64,000 nt of DNA, from assembly GCA_036971475.1 (NCBI GenBank), contig JBAIZL010000376.1, positions 3,764,001 to 3,828,000 of the forward strand, given 5' to 3'. How positions within the stretch are numbered: the stretch's first letter is position 1; every line of letters begins with the position of its first letter. The DNA is from Prosapia bicincta (lineage: Eukaryota > Arthropoda > Insecta > Hemiptera > Cercopidae). A program made the position numbers and the translations under genes. Below the pieces are notes generated by a model that worked only from the letters and a program-made list of their open reading frames with translations, had not been told where the DNA came from and did no database searches. Of this stretch, positions 52,365-63,995 are shown one piece after another.

Positions 52365-55180
52365 GTTATTGGTATTATTGTTAATATAGCCCACTGATAA
52401 TGTCAATAATGCTCTTAGAAACAAGTGGATTAGGATGTGTACGACAAGTATCATCTAATCAGTCTCAAAACTTGACTAGGTTAGTCGTAAGCTTACAGCA
52501 AAATCACAGATAGTGTAAGGTTTTAACTAAAAAACGAACAAAATAGTTCAGAACAAAAAGAATACATTTTAGGAAGAGCTGAAAGACAATATACTCCATG
52601 TTACAATTTCCAATAGCCCTACTACTTGGTAATTTTAATCGGTTTTGGTAAAGAAAAAAAAAGCGTTGGAAGTTTCCCAACTCATAAAACGACTAACAGA
52701 AATTCAGGAAATTCTAGTGTTCAATCTGATGATGTAAATGACAGTTTTTAATCAAATAATAATATCCAACTTTAATAAATTACTTTTTTGTTTTTTAAAA
52801 TTTTCTTCTTGAATTTAAAAGAAACTAGAATATGTATGACAAATTTTGAAGTAGGTCTTCAAGAAGGAGTTCCATGGAACTTCATAGGAAACAAAATCTA
52901 GAAATCACGTTTAAGTTTATCTCTAACAATCTCGGTATTTTTAGCCAGAATTTACAAAATGTCATTTTTTGCTAATTATCAAAGGCTCAATTTCTGACAG
53001 ATGGAATGTGTTTCTGTTATTATTTTCTCGTTTCTCCACCAAGCACGACTCCATTTTATGAAAATCTTGGTCTCTTTAGATCTAGTACATACTACTCTAA
53101 ATGCTTTATTTTCCACATTCTGAAGTTTTATTATCTGGCTAAATTCTCTTTTGTTTTTAACTGTTCTGTATCTAACATGTTAAAAATTTCTTTTGGATCT
53201 TTATTATGTTTTTCAGTAGAGGATAGACTTCTAATTTGGAGTAGTGGTTCGGATTGGTGTTGAGAATTTTCACATAGGCCTACTCCATCTCTGGTTACAC
53301 TTTTATCAGGGTAACACATGGTCGATTGTAAATAGTTTCACATTTATTTTTACATTACATTATTCAGCCCTTCCGGGTAACGAGTAGACTTCCTCTTCAC
53401 TCCAGTAGCTTCAATTCACCCTGCTCACCCTTGCTATAAAGTTTCCACACTCCCAGTACAAGGGAAACATTATGTTTTTACGTTAATTCTATCTAACCTC
53501 CCTTTTCCTTTTCTTACAAGGAGCTGTAAGGGTAGACACCTCTTTATGTCCGCAATAAAGTACGACCCCTGCGTATACTCAGGTACTCGACCCTGCGTAC
53601 TTGAAGCCATACCTCCCCTAAATCCAGTACTAGGGGGTTTTAAACACCTTGCCCAATTCTACCCATATTCACAATCACTTCCTACCCTTCATAGGGGATA
53701 TTAATTATACTGAATCATCCCCTTGAAGAAACAAAAGCTTTTTATCACACTTCAGTTACTATTTACCGGTTTATGGTTTCCCGGTAACACTGGCATTGCA
53801 TAAACGACGCCGTGTTTTGTGTATTTGAGTTGGTAGTAACTATAGACTACATGATCAACCACGTTTTACCACAGTTTTATAAATTCTGATTTTCTTCTAG
53901 AGAATACCTCCAGTTAACAGCACACGTTTAAAATGTCTACAAATATATATAAAATTAATATATACGAAAATCTTATAAATGTAACTATACAGCATATAAA
54001 AAATGTAAATCAATCAATTGCTATTATACTACAGATTTGCATTAACTTTTAAATGTAATAAATCAGTCACAGTTTAAACTAATAAAGTTTACTCTGTTAG
54101 AATATTTTGTTAAACAATTACGGCTACTAAATAATTAGATATAGGCCTACTTCAAAATTTGTAATACATATTCTAGCTTCTTTAAATTCGTCAACAAGGA
54201 CATTTTAGAAAAAAAATTGTTTTAAAAGTTACATATTATAATTTTATTAAAAACCGCAGATTACATCATCAGATTGAACACTAGAATTTCCTGAATTTTT
54301 GTCCTTTTATGAGTTGGGATACTTCCAACACTTTCTTTCTTTACCAAAACATCGATTAAAATTATCAAGTCGTAGGCCTATTACGGTATACTTCTTGAAA
54401 ACTTTAACAAGAAGTATTTTGTCTTCTAGCTTTCCCTGAAATAAATTCGCTCCTTCCGAAACTATTTTGTTCGTATTTTTGTGTTAAAACATAACGATAT
54501 CTGTGATTTTGCTGTAAACTTACATCTAAACTAGTAAAATTTCGAGACTGACATGGTGATATTTGTCGTGCGTGCAAGTCCACTTGTTTCTAAGCGCATT
54601 ATTAACATTAGCTACTGTTCTTACCAACAATACTACTACAACTGCTAAGTAATAGGCCTAATAAGTTACAACAACAATACGGCTATTGACTATATTAACA
54701 ACAATACTACTACAACTGCTAAGTAATAGGCCTAATAAGTTACAACAACAATACGGCTATTGACTATATTAACAACAATACTACTACAACTGCTAAGTAA
54801 TAGGCCTAATAAGTTACAACAACAATACGGCTATTGACTATATTAACAACAATACTACTACAACTGCTAAGTAATAGGCCTAATAAGTTACAACAACAAT
54901 ACGGCTATTGACTATATTAACAACAATACTACTACAACTGCTAAGTAATAGGCCTAATAAGTTACAACAACAATACGGCTATTGACTATATTAACAACAA
55001 TACTACTACAACTGCTAAGTAATAGGCCTAATAAGTTACAACAACAATACGGCTATTGACTATATTAACAACAATACTACTACAACTGCTAAGTAATAGG
55101 CCTAATAAGTTACAACAACAATACGGCTATTGACTATATTAACAACAATAGTAATACTGTAATAACCCCGCAAACCAAAT
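52365..55180. mobile_element. Foldback-type element with long inverted ends and one-sided tandem expansion
   Basis: Left end 52365-52858 and right end 54147-55180 are complementary in matching order: AACCAAATA, CCACTTGTTTCTAAG, TTTTGCTGTAA, TTGAACACTAGAATTTCCTG and CTACTTCAAAATTTGT blocks. The right arm holds about seven 74-bp tandem copies where the left has less than one. Centre is 1.3 kb with a GC-rich stretch (53350-53840) and no transposase frame. Confidence 0.72.
54623..55150. repeat. 74-bp tandem repeat, about 7 copies
   Basis: Units contain ACTACTACAACTGCTAAG, TAGGCCTAATAAGTTAC and ACGGCTATTGACTATATT. Copies look identical apart from the edges. Lies within the right inverted end of 52365-55180. 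Confidence 0.95.
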
Positions 55181-55382
55181 AAGGAGAATGTTACTCTAAT
55201 TATTAAGATTATTACATTATTATTATTAAAATTGTTATTATTATTGATATTATTATCGACTTTCCCATTGAAGTATTTTTTTTTATAAATACTCAAGTAT
55301 AATGTTTGTGAGTGTAGGCTACTAAGCGATTTTCATCAGTATCTAGGTTGGCCGCTAGAGATCATTGTTGACTTGGGTTACC

Positions 55383-55700
55383 TTAGTTACCAAAGTAGAT
55401 TCTTTGTCGGCGAAAATGTACTTTGCAAAAAGCGACAAAGAAAATAAAACGACCGATGATTAGAGAAAAGAAGCGATAGAAGGTAGAATCCATGTAGGAG
55501 TCGAGGCAAATGGCAGTTAAGTTTTGGCAGCAGAGGAGGGAAGAAGGAAGAAGTTCGGGGAGCAGGAGCGGGGAGCAGTTCGAGAAGTTGGAGAACGAAT
55601 CCAACCCTGAGAGCTGGAGATGAGAGGGTAAAAGGAACGTAGCCTTGGACACAACGTGAATCACGACTCAAACGCACGGGAACTCTGAGGATCGTCCAAG
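55383..55700 (-). other. GC-rich block, possible promoter or first exon for the minus-strand gene
   Basis: This block is clearly richer in G+C than the flanks and, read on the minus strand, has C/T-rich tracts typical of a 5' leader. An ATG near 55494 opens MDSTFYRFFSLIIGRFIFFV, a signal-peptide-like start, and the frame runs to a possible donor TTTG|GTAACT near 55386. A secreted esterase-fold protein would need such an exon. No exon bridging this block to the 38510 exon was found, and two minus-strand frames are open here, so the link is speculative. It could also be the promoter of another gene or a repeat fragment. Confidence 0.22.
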
Positions 55701-56273
55701 CTACTCAATTCGAAATACGCAGCAGTTAATTAATTATTAAAAATTCAAATTTGTAAAATTAAATTAAAAGTTAACAAGTAAAACGTGATAATAACTAAAT
55801 TCATTAAATTACAAGCCATAACACAGTACCTCACGCCTAGAGATGAAATACATTTAAAATAATTTGAAATAATATTGAGTTAAGACAACTGTTAATTTGT
55901 AGATTTCTGTCTATTTGTTTTAGCGACGAAACTAGCTGGAAATTCATTAAATTTTATTATTTATAAATGTAAATTAGTAGTTAAATTTTTAGTACATTTG
56001 AGTTCAATTTATTAAGCAATCAAAGAGTTTTGTTTGAATGTTAAGTCCAGAAGGTCTTCCATTAATTTGAATCTGTTCAAAATACAGATTTGGCGCACAA
56101 TAATGAATTTATTTAATAATAATATTCATAATATAATTTAAATTATTATTTTTTAATAATTTTATTTTATAACATAACTGAATTTAGGTGATGTTATAGT
56201 TGGCACACAACACTGTTTAATGATATTATGTAAATATATAATTTTTTATACAATATCAACGTTTTAAAATTAT

Positions 56274-56473
56274 AAGTAATTATTGCGTAACTGAGGGAAT
56301 ACTTTTCAATTTACTTGCTGACGCATTTCGAAACAATAGTTTCATTGAGTAGAGGGCTCAATGAAACGATTTTTTCGAAACGCGACCGCCAGTAAGTTCT
56401 AAAGTACTTACTCAGTTACGCAATGATTACTTATAATTTTATCAGTGAATTCAAGGTCGTCACCACAAGCTAA
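56274..56473. mobile_element. Family E foldback, 12-bp TSD
   Basis: Arms TATAAGTAATTATTGCGTAA and complement. Flanked by TTTTAAAATTAT (56262-56273, 56474-56485). Both arms have GTTTCGAAATGCGTC-like or TTTCGAAACGCGAC hammerhead halves; the CUGANGA core is degenerate (CTCAATGA). Confidence 0.82.
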
Positions 56474-56485
56474 TTTTAAAATTAT

Positions 56486-59400
56486 TTCTCCAATATATCA
56501 TAGTTTAAAAAAATAAATTCTGTTTTAAGTACAGCAGTTCACTATACGCATTTTAGTCTCTCTTAAACTTTCAGGGCAAACCAGTCACGTTGTCCACAGT
56601 GCTTTGGTTGCCAATGGGATTCCCAGAATTGAAGTTAAAAGTGGAAATTACTTAAAGTTTATACAGAGAAAACGGGCCTAGCCTTAATCCTAACTATAAA
56701 TTAGAAATTCCCTTCAAATTCCTATCGGATGATCGTCTAATGTATTCTTTCCACAATGATTGCAAAAAAACTGTATTTAATAGGCCTACCGTCGAAAACG
56801 TTATGTCTCGGAGATATAACGAGTTACGATTTCTTTGGGGGGAGATTTATTTGGATATTCTGTTTAAACTGGGAGCTAATTCAAACAACCGAGACAACAT
56901 TTTCAAAATTAAATGCAATCTTATATAATATAACAGTTTAAATTAGACACAAGCTCATAATACGAGTAGGCTTATATTTCTTCCTAATTTAAATGCATTT
57001 AAAATTAAAGAGTATTTAATAAAGATGAAAATTAAATATATATAAAAGCAGGCACACTTAGATTTTTGTTTTGGGGGCTAAGTTAACGGAGGAGAGGTTT
57101 TTTCCCATTACCTCATCTAAATATAGCCCCTGTTATAGCATTTTAACAATGAATTGGAAGAATAACTAGAAAGAATGAATGACATGTGAGTTTACATTTA
57201 AATTTCGGGGGATGAAGCCCTTCTCTGACTATGTTCCTGTATACAGGGTGGTATGTATTTATGAAATCAGGTTTTAGGTTTAAAAGTAACAAAAAGGTCT
57301 TAAAAACCAACTTAATTTTTACAAAGTTCAGTTTTATAAAGAAATGTAGAGAGTTCTTTAAATACTTCTTGAAAGACACTTCTTTAAACGCTTCATCTTC
57401 TCTTACACGGAGTCACCAAGCGAAATTATGCACGCAGATTGGAGTGAATAACGACATTGTGTTATTGAAGTGTTTGACGGACATTGCACATGCTGTATGA
57501 ATCGATCAAAAAGGCCCTGTCAAGTCTTTTAAGAAAACTACAGCGTTTCAGCCGTATTATATATATGAGTTTTTCTTATGAGGTTATAAAATGGTAGAAA
57601 ACTGGCAAATTTAAAGTCATTTTTAGGTGGTAAAAGATAGAAAAAAAATAAAATCCTTCTAAGGGGCTCACCACTTAGCTTCGACAGTGTTCAGCGGAGT
57701 TTGAAAGCTGTTTAAATTTATTGAGCAATAGATTTATTTCGGCAAAGCCTTTAACTGTAAAATAAAGTATTGTTTTTAAAATGAGTAAACCACTACCATA
57801 TTTGGCACAGTTTACTCAGTAGATTTTCAAATCAAGTGCATACTGTATTGAGTATTGGAAATTAATCCATTTCTACAAACTAAACAAAAATGCGGATTTT
57901 AGATAAAGGTCAGCCATTGTTCTGTACAGGTGATTACAATAAAACACTCTCGGCTGACACATGAAGGAGAAAGTTGATTGACCTTCACATAACCTCTATT
58001 AAATAGACATATATCATTTATAAAATAATCAAGAAAATTGCAACACTGCAGCTGTACAGTCTTTGGAATATAAAAATGGGATACTAAGTTACTCGTAACA
58101 ATCAGTTACGATTATTGTTGTGTGTTGAATTGTGAAATGTTGGTAATATTTTGGATTGGGCCGTTATTGATTTTATGTTTACACATTAAAGATTTATTTC
58201 AAGATTTAAAAAGTGTGGTAAGGACGGGTTATTTTTTATTCTAATATTGGAATAAAATATTTTTTATTATTTATTCTATACAACTTATATAAATTCTATT
58301 TAGATATGCTGTAAAAAACGTAGAATGTTCTTAATAATAAATTGTATCCTTAAAATAAAAGATATTTTCGAAATCAACCTACTATCTGTAAAAACACGCT
58401 CAATCTTTTGAAAAAGAAGTAGACATGTGTCTTACTCAGTCACAAACGATGAAAAATAAGTTTTTTCAAACATAATTTGAATAATTTTGTTTAAATTATA
58501 GCCAAAGATATTAGGTTTGGCAAACCAATATAAGTTTTATATATTAGTTTGAATGTAGGGCAAATTTTATTTTAAATTGAAAAGCGCCAATTAGACAGTA
58601 ATTTCAAATATCTATATTTGGTTCGAGTAGCCTATAGAACAAATGTAGCTGTTTAAACAGCGTTTGTGTATTAAATTGTTTTTAGAGAAGAATAATATAA
58701 TATTTATTTTTCCATTTTAAAAATCCGGGTAAGAATTAAAAATTGCTATAACTTGAATTATTTTTTAAGAACCATTCACTGATTCTCCAATTATGTTGGG
58801 CAAATTTATCAGAAAACAAAAAAGCCCCAACCTCGGATTTAGCCTAAGAGATTGGATTCTCAAAATACATTTTTAAAGATTTTGTTCTTTTTTTGTACGT
58901 GAACTTATTTCTACAGCTTAATTGGATGCATGGCTATTTTCCTATTTTATAATAAAAAAATCATTTATAACCCCACTGTGGAATCAAGAAATTTAATATA
59001 TTATAAAAAATATGCGTTATTGAAGGAATTTAGAAAGCCAACTCTTTCTATTAACCAATGCCAGTTTCTCTCAGAGTTACTGTACTGGGTTAATAGGTTC
59101 GAGGTTGCTGTAAGGCGTTGTCAAGGGGTCAACGAAGCACTTTAAACACCGGCATGAAGAATATTTTATGAAACTATTTTAAATAGCGTGCTTTTAGAAA
59201 TAATTACTTGAGGAGTTTTATTGAAATTAATTAAATCAGTTATTTCAATAAAGGTTAGGTTTTCGACAAGGTTAGGATTTTTTTAACTGCAAACGTAATT
59301 TATATACCTAAGTAAAAACTGAAGATATCAGAGTGGAGCTTTACTCAAATTAGGAGTTATTTCGTGTTGTTTAAAAGATTTATTCTATCAGCGCCTAAAA

Positions 59401-59585
59401 AATGTAGAAAACCTTTATCTGCCAGCATCTTCGGGAAAAAGGAAAAGATGGTCTAAGACGTCTAGAGGGCCAAAGTGAACTATCCAACAAAAATACAAGG
59501 CGAAGAACAATAAAAGATTTTAAAGGATCCTGCTATAGTTGTACTCGCTTCAGCTCAGGACAAGCTTTCGAAAAAAATAATTATA
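56486..59585. other. AT-rich spacer, no features recognised
   Basis: About 3 kb with no supported exon or repeat. Frames at 56740-56928, 57231-57500 and 58930-59145 have no recognisable domain and no splice context that convinces me. Confidence 0.4.
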
Positions 59586-59635
59586 AATTCATTTCTAATA
59601 ATTACACAAAAACCTCTTAACCACAAACTTTCTTT

Positions 59636-59690
59636 ATTTTACCCTTATGTACATTTCAGTTACAAAGTAACCATCCTCAGAGGGATAACA
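59636..59690 (-). ncRNA. Hammerhead ribozyme, left arm of family H
   Basis: On the minus strand: CTGAGGA (59680-59674), hairpin TGGTTAC/GTAACT, GAA (59657-59655), helix III ATGTACAT (59654-59647), cleavage after A59646, helix I CCCT/AGGG. Confidence 0.78.
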
Positions 59691-59711
59691 TACAAAGACT
59701 CATTCTTTGTA

Positions 59712-59765
59712 TGTTATCCCTCTGAGGATGGTTACTTTGTAACTGAAATGTACATAAGGGTAAAA
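59712..59765 (+). ncRNA. Hammerhead ribozyme, right arm of family H
   Basis: CTGAGGA (59722-59728), hairpin TGGTTAC-TTT-GTAACT, GAA (59745-59747), helix III ATGTACAT (59748-59755), cleavage after A59756, helix I CCCT/AGGG. All invariant core positions present. Confidence 0.8.
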
Positions 59766-60090
59766 TAAAGAAAGTTTGTGGTTAAGAGGTTTTTGTGTAT
59801 TTATTATTAAATTCAACCACAGTATATTACTAATAAATAGTAATTCATTTCTAGCTCGAATTTGAGCTACTAGTGACCATACTAGTACATTTGAGTACAT
59901 TCTTCTGACTTTCTTAAAATTTAAGATTTTTCTTTGTTGACGCTTTTCGGAATAATTCCTTTCTTAAAACTAGGCTATCACTTAGGGAATAACCTCCACG
60001 CCGCAAGATAGTGAATCACTCGCCATTCTAGCTAATGACAACCACAGTCATACGTGAAACATTACCTGTTCCTAATTACATTGATGGGTA

Positions 60091-60447
60091 CTTACGTATT
60101 ATACGGAGGCCACTATTATACAGCGCGATGCGGTGGTTAGGTTAGGTTAGGTTATCATAAATATGTTACCACTTATAATTGCTATTCCGGGTTCAATATG
60201 TTTTTAAATTTCAGTGTAAAGTACTTTGACTAGGAACCGTTGCTAGGTTTCGTGACAAATACCGCCGAATACCCAATGTTGAGGCAACACTCTCCCGCCA
60301 TTACTTTTCCGTTTTACCAGTATTTTTTCCGAAAGTAAGACTCGTCGGTTCCCGCGAACATATAATGTAACAGGAAAAGTAGTAGTAACATATTTATGTA
60401 ACCTAACCTAACAACCGCATAACAGTGGCCTCCGTATAATACGTAAG
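60091..60447. mobile_element. MITE with about 70-bp inverted ends and TA flanks
   Basis: Ends CTTACGTATTATACGGAGGC and its complement, continuing to TAGGTTAGGTTA / TAACCTAACCTAA. TA at 60089-60090 and 60448-60449 suggests a Tc1/mariner-type target. No coding frame inside. Confidence 0.75.
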
Positions 60448-60885
60448 TAAACATTGTTTATTAACAAAAACAAATGTATCCAACTGCATCTCATTCAGAA
60501 AAATATACAATCCGAATTAAATATTCATATTAATCAAGGTACTTGTGTGTGATCATGTCGTGATTGAGCTGCGGTAATAGTAAGTAGGCCTACAGGTTAT
60601 TGGAATGCCGTTACCACCAGCTTCATTTATCGTGGATTTGCACAGTGAACGAAGTTACATGTCCTATCAAGCATTCCCAAATTAACGCGTGAACATAACG
60701 GTTTTTATGACACCATAATGCAATTGATAAAGGACTACGTTGGGGAGATTTATTCTTGCATGCGCCAGGAAGAACTGGGAACACATTTACTACGAGATTG
60801 ATTCTGGCAACGGTTCGGTCAAAATATGACGTACCCTTAGCTCTGTATTGCTTTAGCCTCTGAAGTATTGAAAAATTAAACTTCT

Positions 60886-60967
60886 GAAACGTATGCTTTG
60901 TTGTATTACTCATTTCTCATCCACGTTACCACAAGGTGCAACAGCTAAGCGTGGTAGGGTACAGCTT
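60886..60967 (+). repeat. 82-bp diverged direct repeat, copy 1
   Basis: GAAACGTATGCTTTGTTGTA... matches 62177-62259 (roughly 75% by eye). The two flank the Harbinger-like element. Confidence 0.6.
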
Positions 60968-61261
60968 GTTATGTATAAAGTGGTTTTGTTTCGTGTAAGC
61001 TTCAAAAACAAAAAACAAAAATCTGCAATGATTTAGGTCGAATTTCGTCACGACATACAACCTTTGTCAAAAATAAGGTTTTTCCTATTTATAGTGTCAG
61101 TAGCATATAGAAACATTTTTTAACGAGAAAATATTTTTAACGGACAGCTGTGCACCGACAACCCCCCCCCCATATGGCGCAGGGGAGAAGAACACTCCAC
61201 ATACATAAAGATGGATCTTTATATATAAAAATCTTCTGTATGTTTGTGTTAGCTTGCCTTA

Positions 61262-62141
61262 GTGGGGGGTTTCACACCAAAGCCGGACCGGACGATGCCG
61301 AGCCGTGCTATAAGCGCCTGGTCACTAAATATGCTGTATTTATAAGGGAGCTGTCAAATACAACGCCGGGCCGTGCCGAGCAGTTTTGTGCAGTCCTACC
61401 TGCCGCCAATTCAAGCGTTTTCTGTCAAGCGGTTTCTGCCTTCGTTCAGTCTATTTCAGTGGTCCAGCCCAGTGAGTTAAGAAACATTACGAATGTATTG
61501 TTTCAAGTTCTTTTTGTTCTTTATATTTTGCTCAAAAACACTATTATAGTGAGTATTGATATTAAAACATGAATTAGTTCGATTCAAGAAAGTCCTCCGT
61601 AGTGGGATCAATCTAACAAGAAGTACATGGATACAAATGTGCCGCTCGACCATATGTAATATAGTTTTTAACATTTTAATATCCACAATAATATAGTTGT
61701 TACCAATATTATTTTTCGTTTCTACAAAAAATTGTAGCAAAGAATTCAGATATCGTAGCAAAGAAAAATGGAAACATTTTAGAGATATTTTTCCGAGTGA
61801 ATTGAAAATTCGGAGTTTCTCGTATAGAGTTCCGAACTGTCCACTAGTCTCGTGATCTTTATTGATATTGTAGGTCCAGCATCGCCTTCTTTCTCGCACA
61901 CATTTATCATCAAGTGAGGAACTATCCAATAACATCATCATCATCAAACGTGATGACGTTATTATTACACTACGTTGCATTTGAGACTGTCAGGAAGGTA
62001 GCACTTCTCACTACAAGGCTGGGAAACCTACTACATTCGAATCGGCTTCAGTGCGAACGCATATCAGATCTTGTCCAGCTCAACATCGAATCGCATCGCT
62101 CCGCCCGGCCCGGCTCTGCTCGGCTCGTCTTTGGTGTGTAC
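61262..62141. mobile_element. PIF/Harbinger-like non-autonomous element
   Basis: Ends TTTCACACCAAAGCCGGACC on the left and, inverted, ACACACCAAAGACGAGCCG on the right, with TTA on both sides (61259-61261, 62142-62144). CACACCAAAG..GAGCCGAGC-type ends and TTA/TAA targets fit PIF/Harbinger. Internal frames (61150-61572, 61477-61980) cross the element border and show no transposase motif. Confidence 0.6.
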
Positions 62142-62176
62142 TTAGCATCAAAAGTATTACAAAATTATACTTCCAT

Positions 62177-62259
62177 GAAACGTATAATTCGTTTTGTTCC
62201 TCATTTCTCGTCCGTGCAACCTCAATGTGCCTCAGCAAAGCGTGGCAGAGTACAGCTAG
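62177..62259 (+). repeat. 82-bp diverged direct repeat, copy 2
   Basis: Partner of 60886-60967; shares CTCATTTCTC.TCC and AAGCGTGGCAGAGTACAGCT-type blocks. Confidence 0.6.
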
Positions 62260-62427
62260 TATCTTCAAACATCTGTTGCTGTCATAATAAGGCTGTTAAA
62301 AACAGTTAGAATTATTTTTAAAGAAGAAAATACTTTCTCGCCCTTTAATAGTGTAAAGATAGATTACATTACAATATTCTATTGTGCTATATAGAGTGTG
62401 TTACCCCAAAAATTGTTTTTATGAAGA

Positions 62428-62658
62428 TGAGTAAATAATTAAGCTGGTTTGTGAGTTAAGGTTATAAACGAATAAATAACTGCACGCCAACTCACAAAAC
62501 AATATACTTTATTCTCATATGCGTTTCAATGACTTGTCATCATCATCTTAGGTGCAGTTGTAAATTTGTAGTAGTGTCACTGATGATGACGACACAAATC
62601 ATTGAAACGCGTATGACAATAAAGAATATTGTTTTGTGATTTCGTGTGCAGTTATTTA
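62428..62658. mobile_element. Family C foldback, 10-bp TSD
   Basis: Start TAAATAATTAAGCTGGTTTG as in 4411; inverted arms around the centre TGCAGTTGTAAATTTGTAG. Flanked by TTTATGAAGA (62418-62427, 62659-62668). The left-arm hammerhead (minus, CTAAGATGATG) has a damaged core; the right one looks intact. Confidence 0.82.
62572..62622 (+). ncRNA. Hammerhead ribozyme, right arm of family C copy 2
   Basis: Canonical core CTGATGA (62580-62586), GAA (62604-62606), helix III ACGCGT (62607-62612), cleavage after A62613. Helix I TGTCA/TGACA is perfect. Hairpin II (TGACGACACAAATCATT) is imperfect. Confidence 0.72.
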
Positions 62659-63304
62659 TTTATGAAGACAAATTGTTACTTCAACAAATTGTTTGTATGT
62701 GGTAAACAAATTGTTAAACACACTACGTAAATTTATAGCAAGTTCTAATTGCGTATTTTATCTTTATAAAGGAACATTTTGCTGATTTTTGATTAAAATA
62801 GTATTTTAAAAAGTGTTTGTTTATAACGTTTAAAACACAGGGAAAATAGGCCTAAATGTAACATGAAATTCTATGTTTCTATTACCAGTGCTTTAAAAGC
62901 ACAAATATGAAACTCCTGAATGAGTAGTAGTTTAAATTGGTATTTAAAAAAAGATGTAGCTCAATAGAAAAACAAACTTTCACACAAATAGGATAATGGT
63001 TTTTCTATTAGGTGAGCCTAGACTTAATTATAGGCCATTATTGTCTACCAAAATAGCTGTGTTTGTTTTGACAGTTGCGTTTCTCAATCTTCACTTGTGT
63101 AATTTAGGCATTGTTAGTAATAAGGAATTATTACTGAGTTTTGTAAGACTCAATTTCAAGCTAACAGAAGCACCAAAAACAAACAAACGCTGCTACTACA
63201 GGGAAACAATGCTAAATATCTCTAATACATTCATATGATTCCTTTATATTTGATAGCAAAAACACTCTTAGTTTGATACTAGACGTCATCTTTTCTTTTT
63301 CTTT

Positions 63305-63995
63305 TTTAAAATTTCTTCTATTAGCTGACACTTTCCTGATATATGTATGTATATATATATCTTGTACAAATTTTCAATAGTTTATAAAATATGTTTTTAT
63401 TCATCCAATCAAGTTCAAATACATTTTAAAAATGTATAATGGATGATAATTGATCAGTTTTTTCAAATATTTATTCAATAATTAAAATATAAAAATTTAG
63501 GGTTTAAGACGGATTTGAACTGAGTATATTAATAGTCAAAGTCAGGCGTTCCTAGCACTGAGCCAACTTTTCCATATCTAGAAAAAAAACTTCTCAAACA
63601 TGTATATGAACGTTTCTTTTGCCCCCATCTGGCGGTCGTCGAAACTTCCATTGTACAACCTTAAGCTATATTGTTGCCATGGTTACCATACAATACCGTA
63701 AATGCTCAAGAATTAAAATTGAATGAAAAGACTAAAATAAACAACAAACTGGATTAACTGTATTGAACCTTGCTTCACAAACAGACAATGCAAAAGGAAA
63801 GCAAGAATAAAATACAACACAATGTAAGCGACAAGAAAAAAGAAAACGTATAAGTAGTAACAAACAAAAATAATCGTCCAACACCATACATAGAAAGGAA
63901 AATGAAAAACTACAAGGAAATTCGCTTTCTATTTTACAACTTTCTATTAGTTGTCATTATAAAATAAAAAGAAACTAAAATAAAAATAATTTTGT
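63305..63995 (-). repeat. Interspersed repeat R1, copy 3
   Basis: Reverse copy of R1 reaching almost to the window edge, with tRNA-like part near 63505-63575. Uninterrupted at the site where copy 2 carries the family A foldback. Confidence 0.72.

Larger units (their letters stand above)
59598..59841. mobile_element. Family H foldback with two hammerheads, 12-bp TSD
   Basis: 95-bp arms (59604-59698 and 59704-59798) that I read as perfectly complementary around 5 bases. Flanked by AATTCATTTCTA (59586-59597 and 59842-59853). Its ends (GAGGTTTTT, ACATAAGGGTAAAATAAAG) resemble those of the full PLE at 27.8-30.8 kb, so it is likely a related short derivative. Confidence 0.87.

Noticed and set aside
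54623..55150. CRISPR-like regular repeat
   Set aside because: Units are contiguous 74-bp tandem copies with no variable spacers, in a eukaryotic repeat end.
55387..55677. 96-codon minus frame as a protein
   Set aside because: It overlaps another open minus frame and owes its length to C/T-rich sequence; only the possible leader/first-exon reading is kept.
61150..61980. Frames of 140 (plus) and 167 (minus) codons
   Set aside because: They overlap each other and cross the border of the Harbinger-like element, and neither shows a transposase or other motif.
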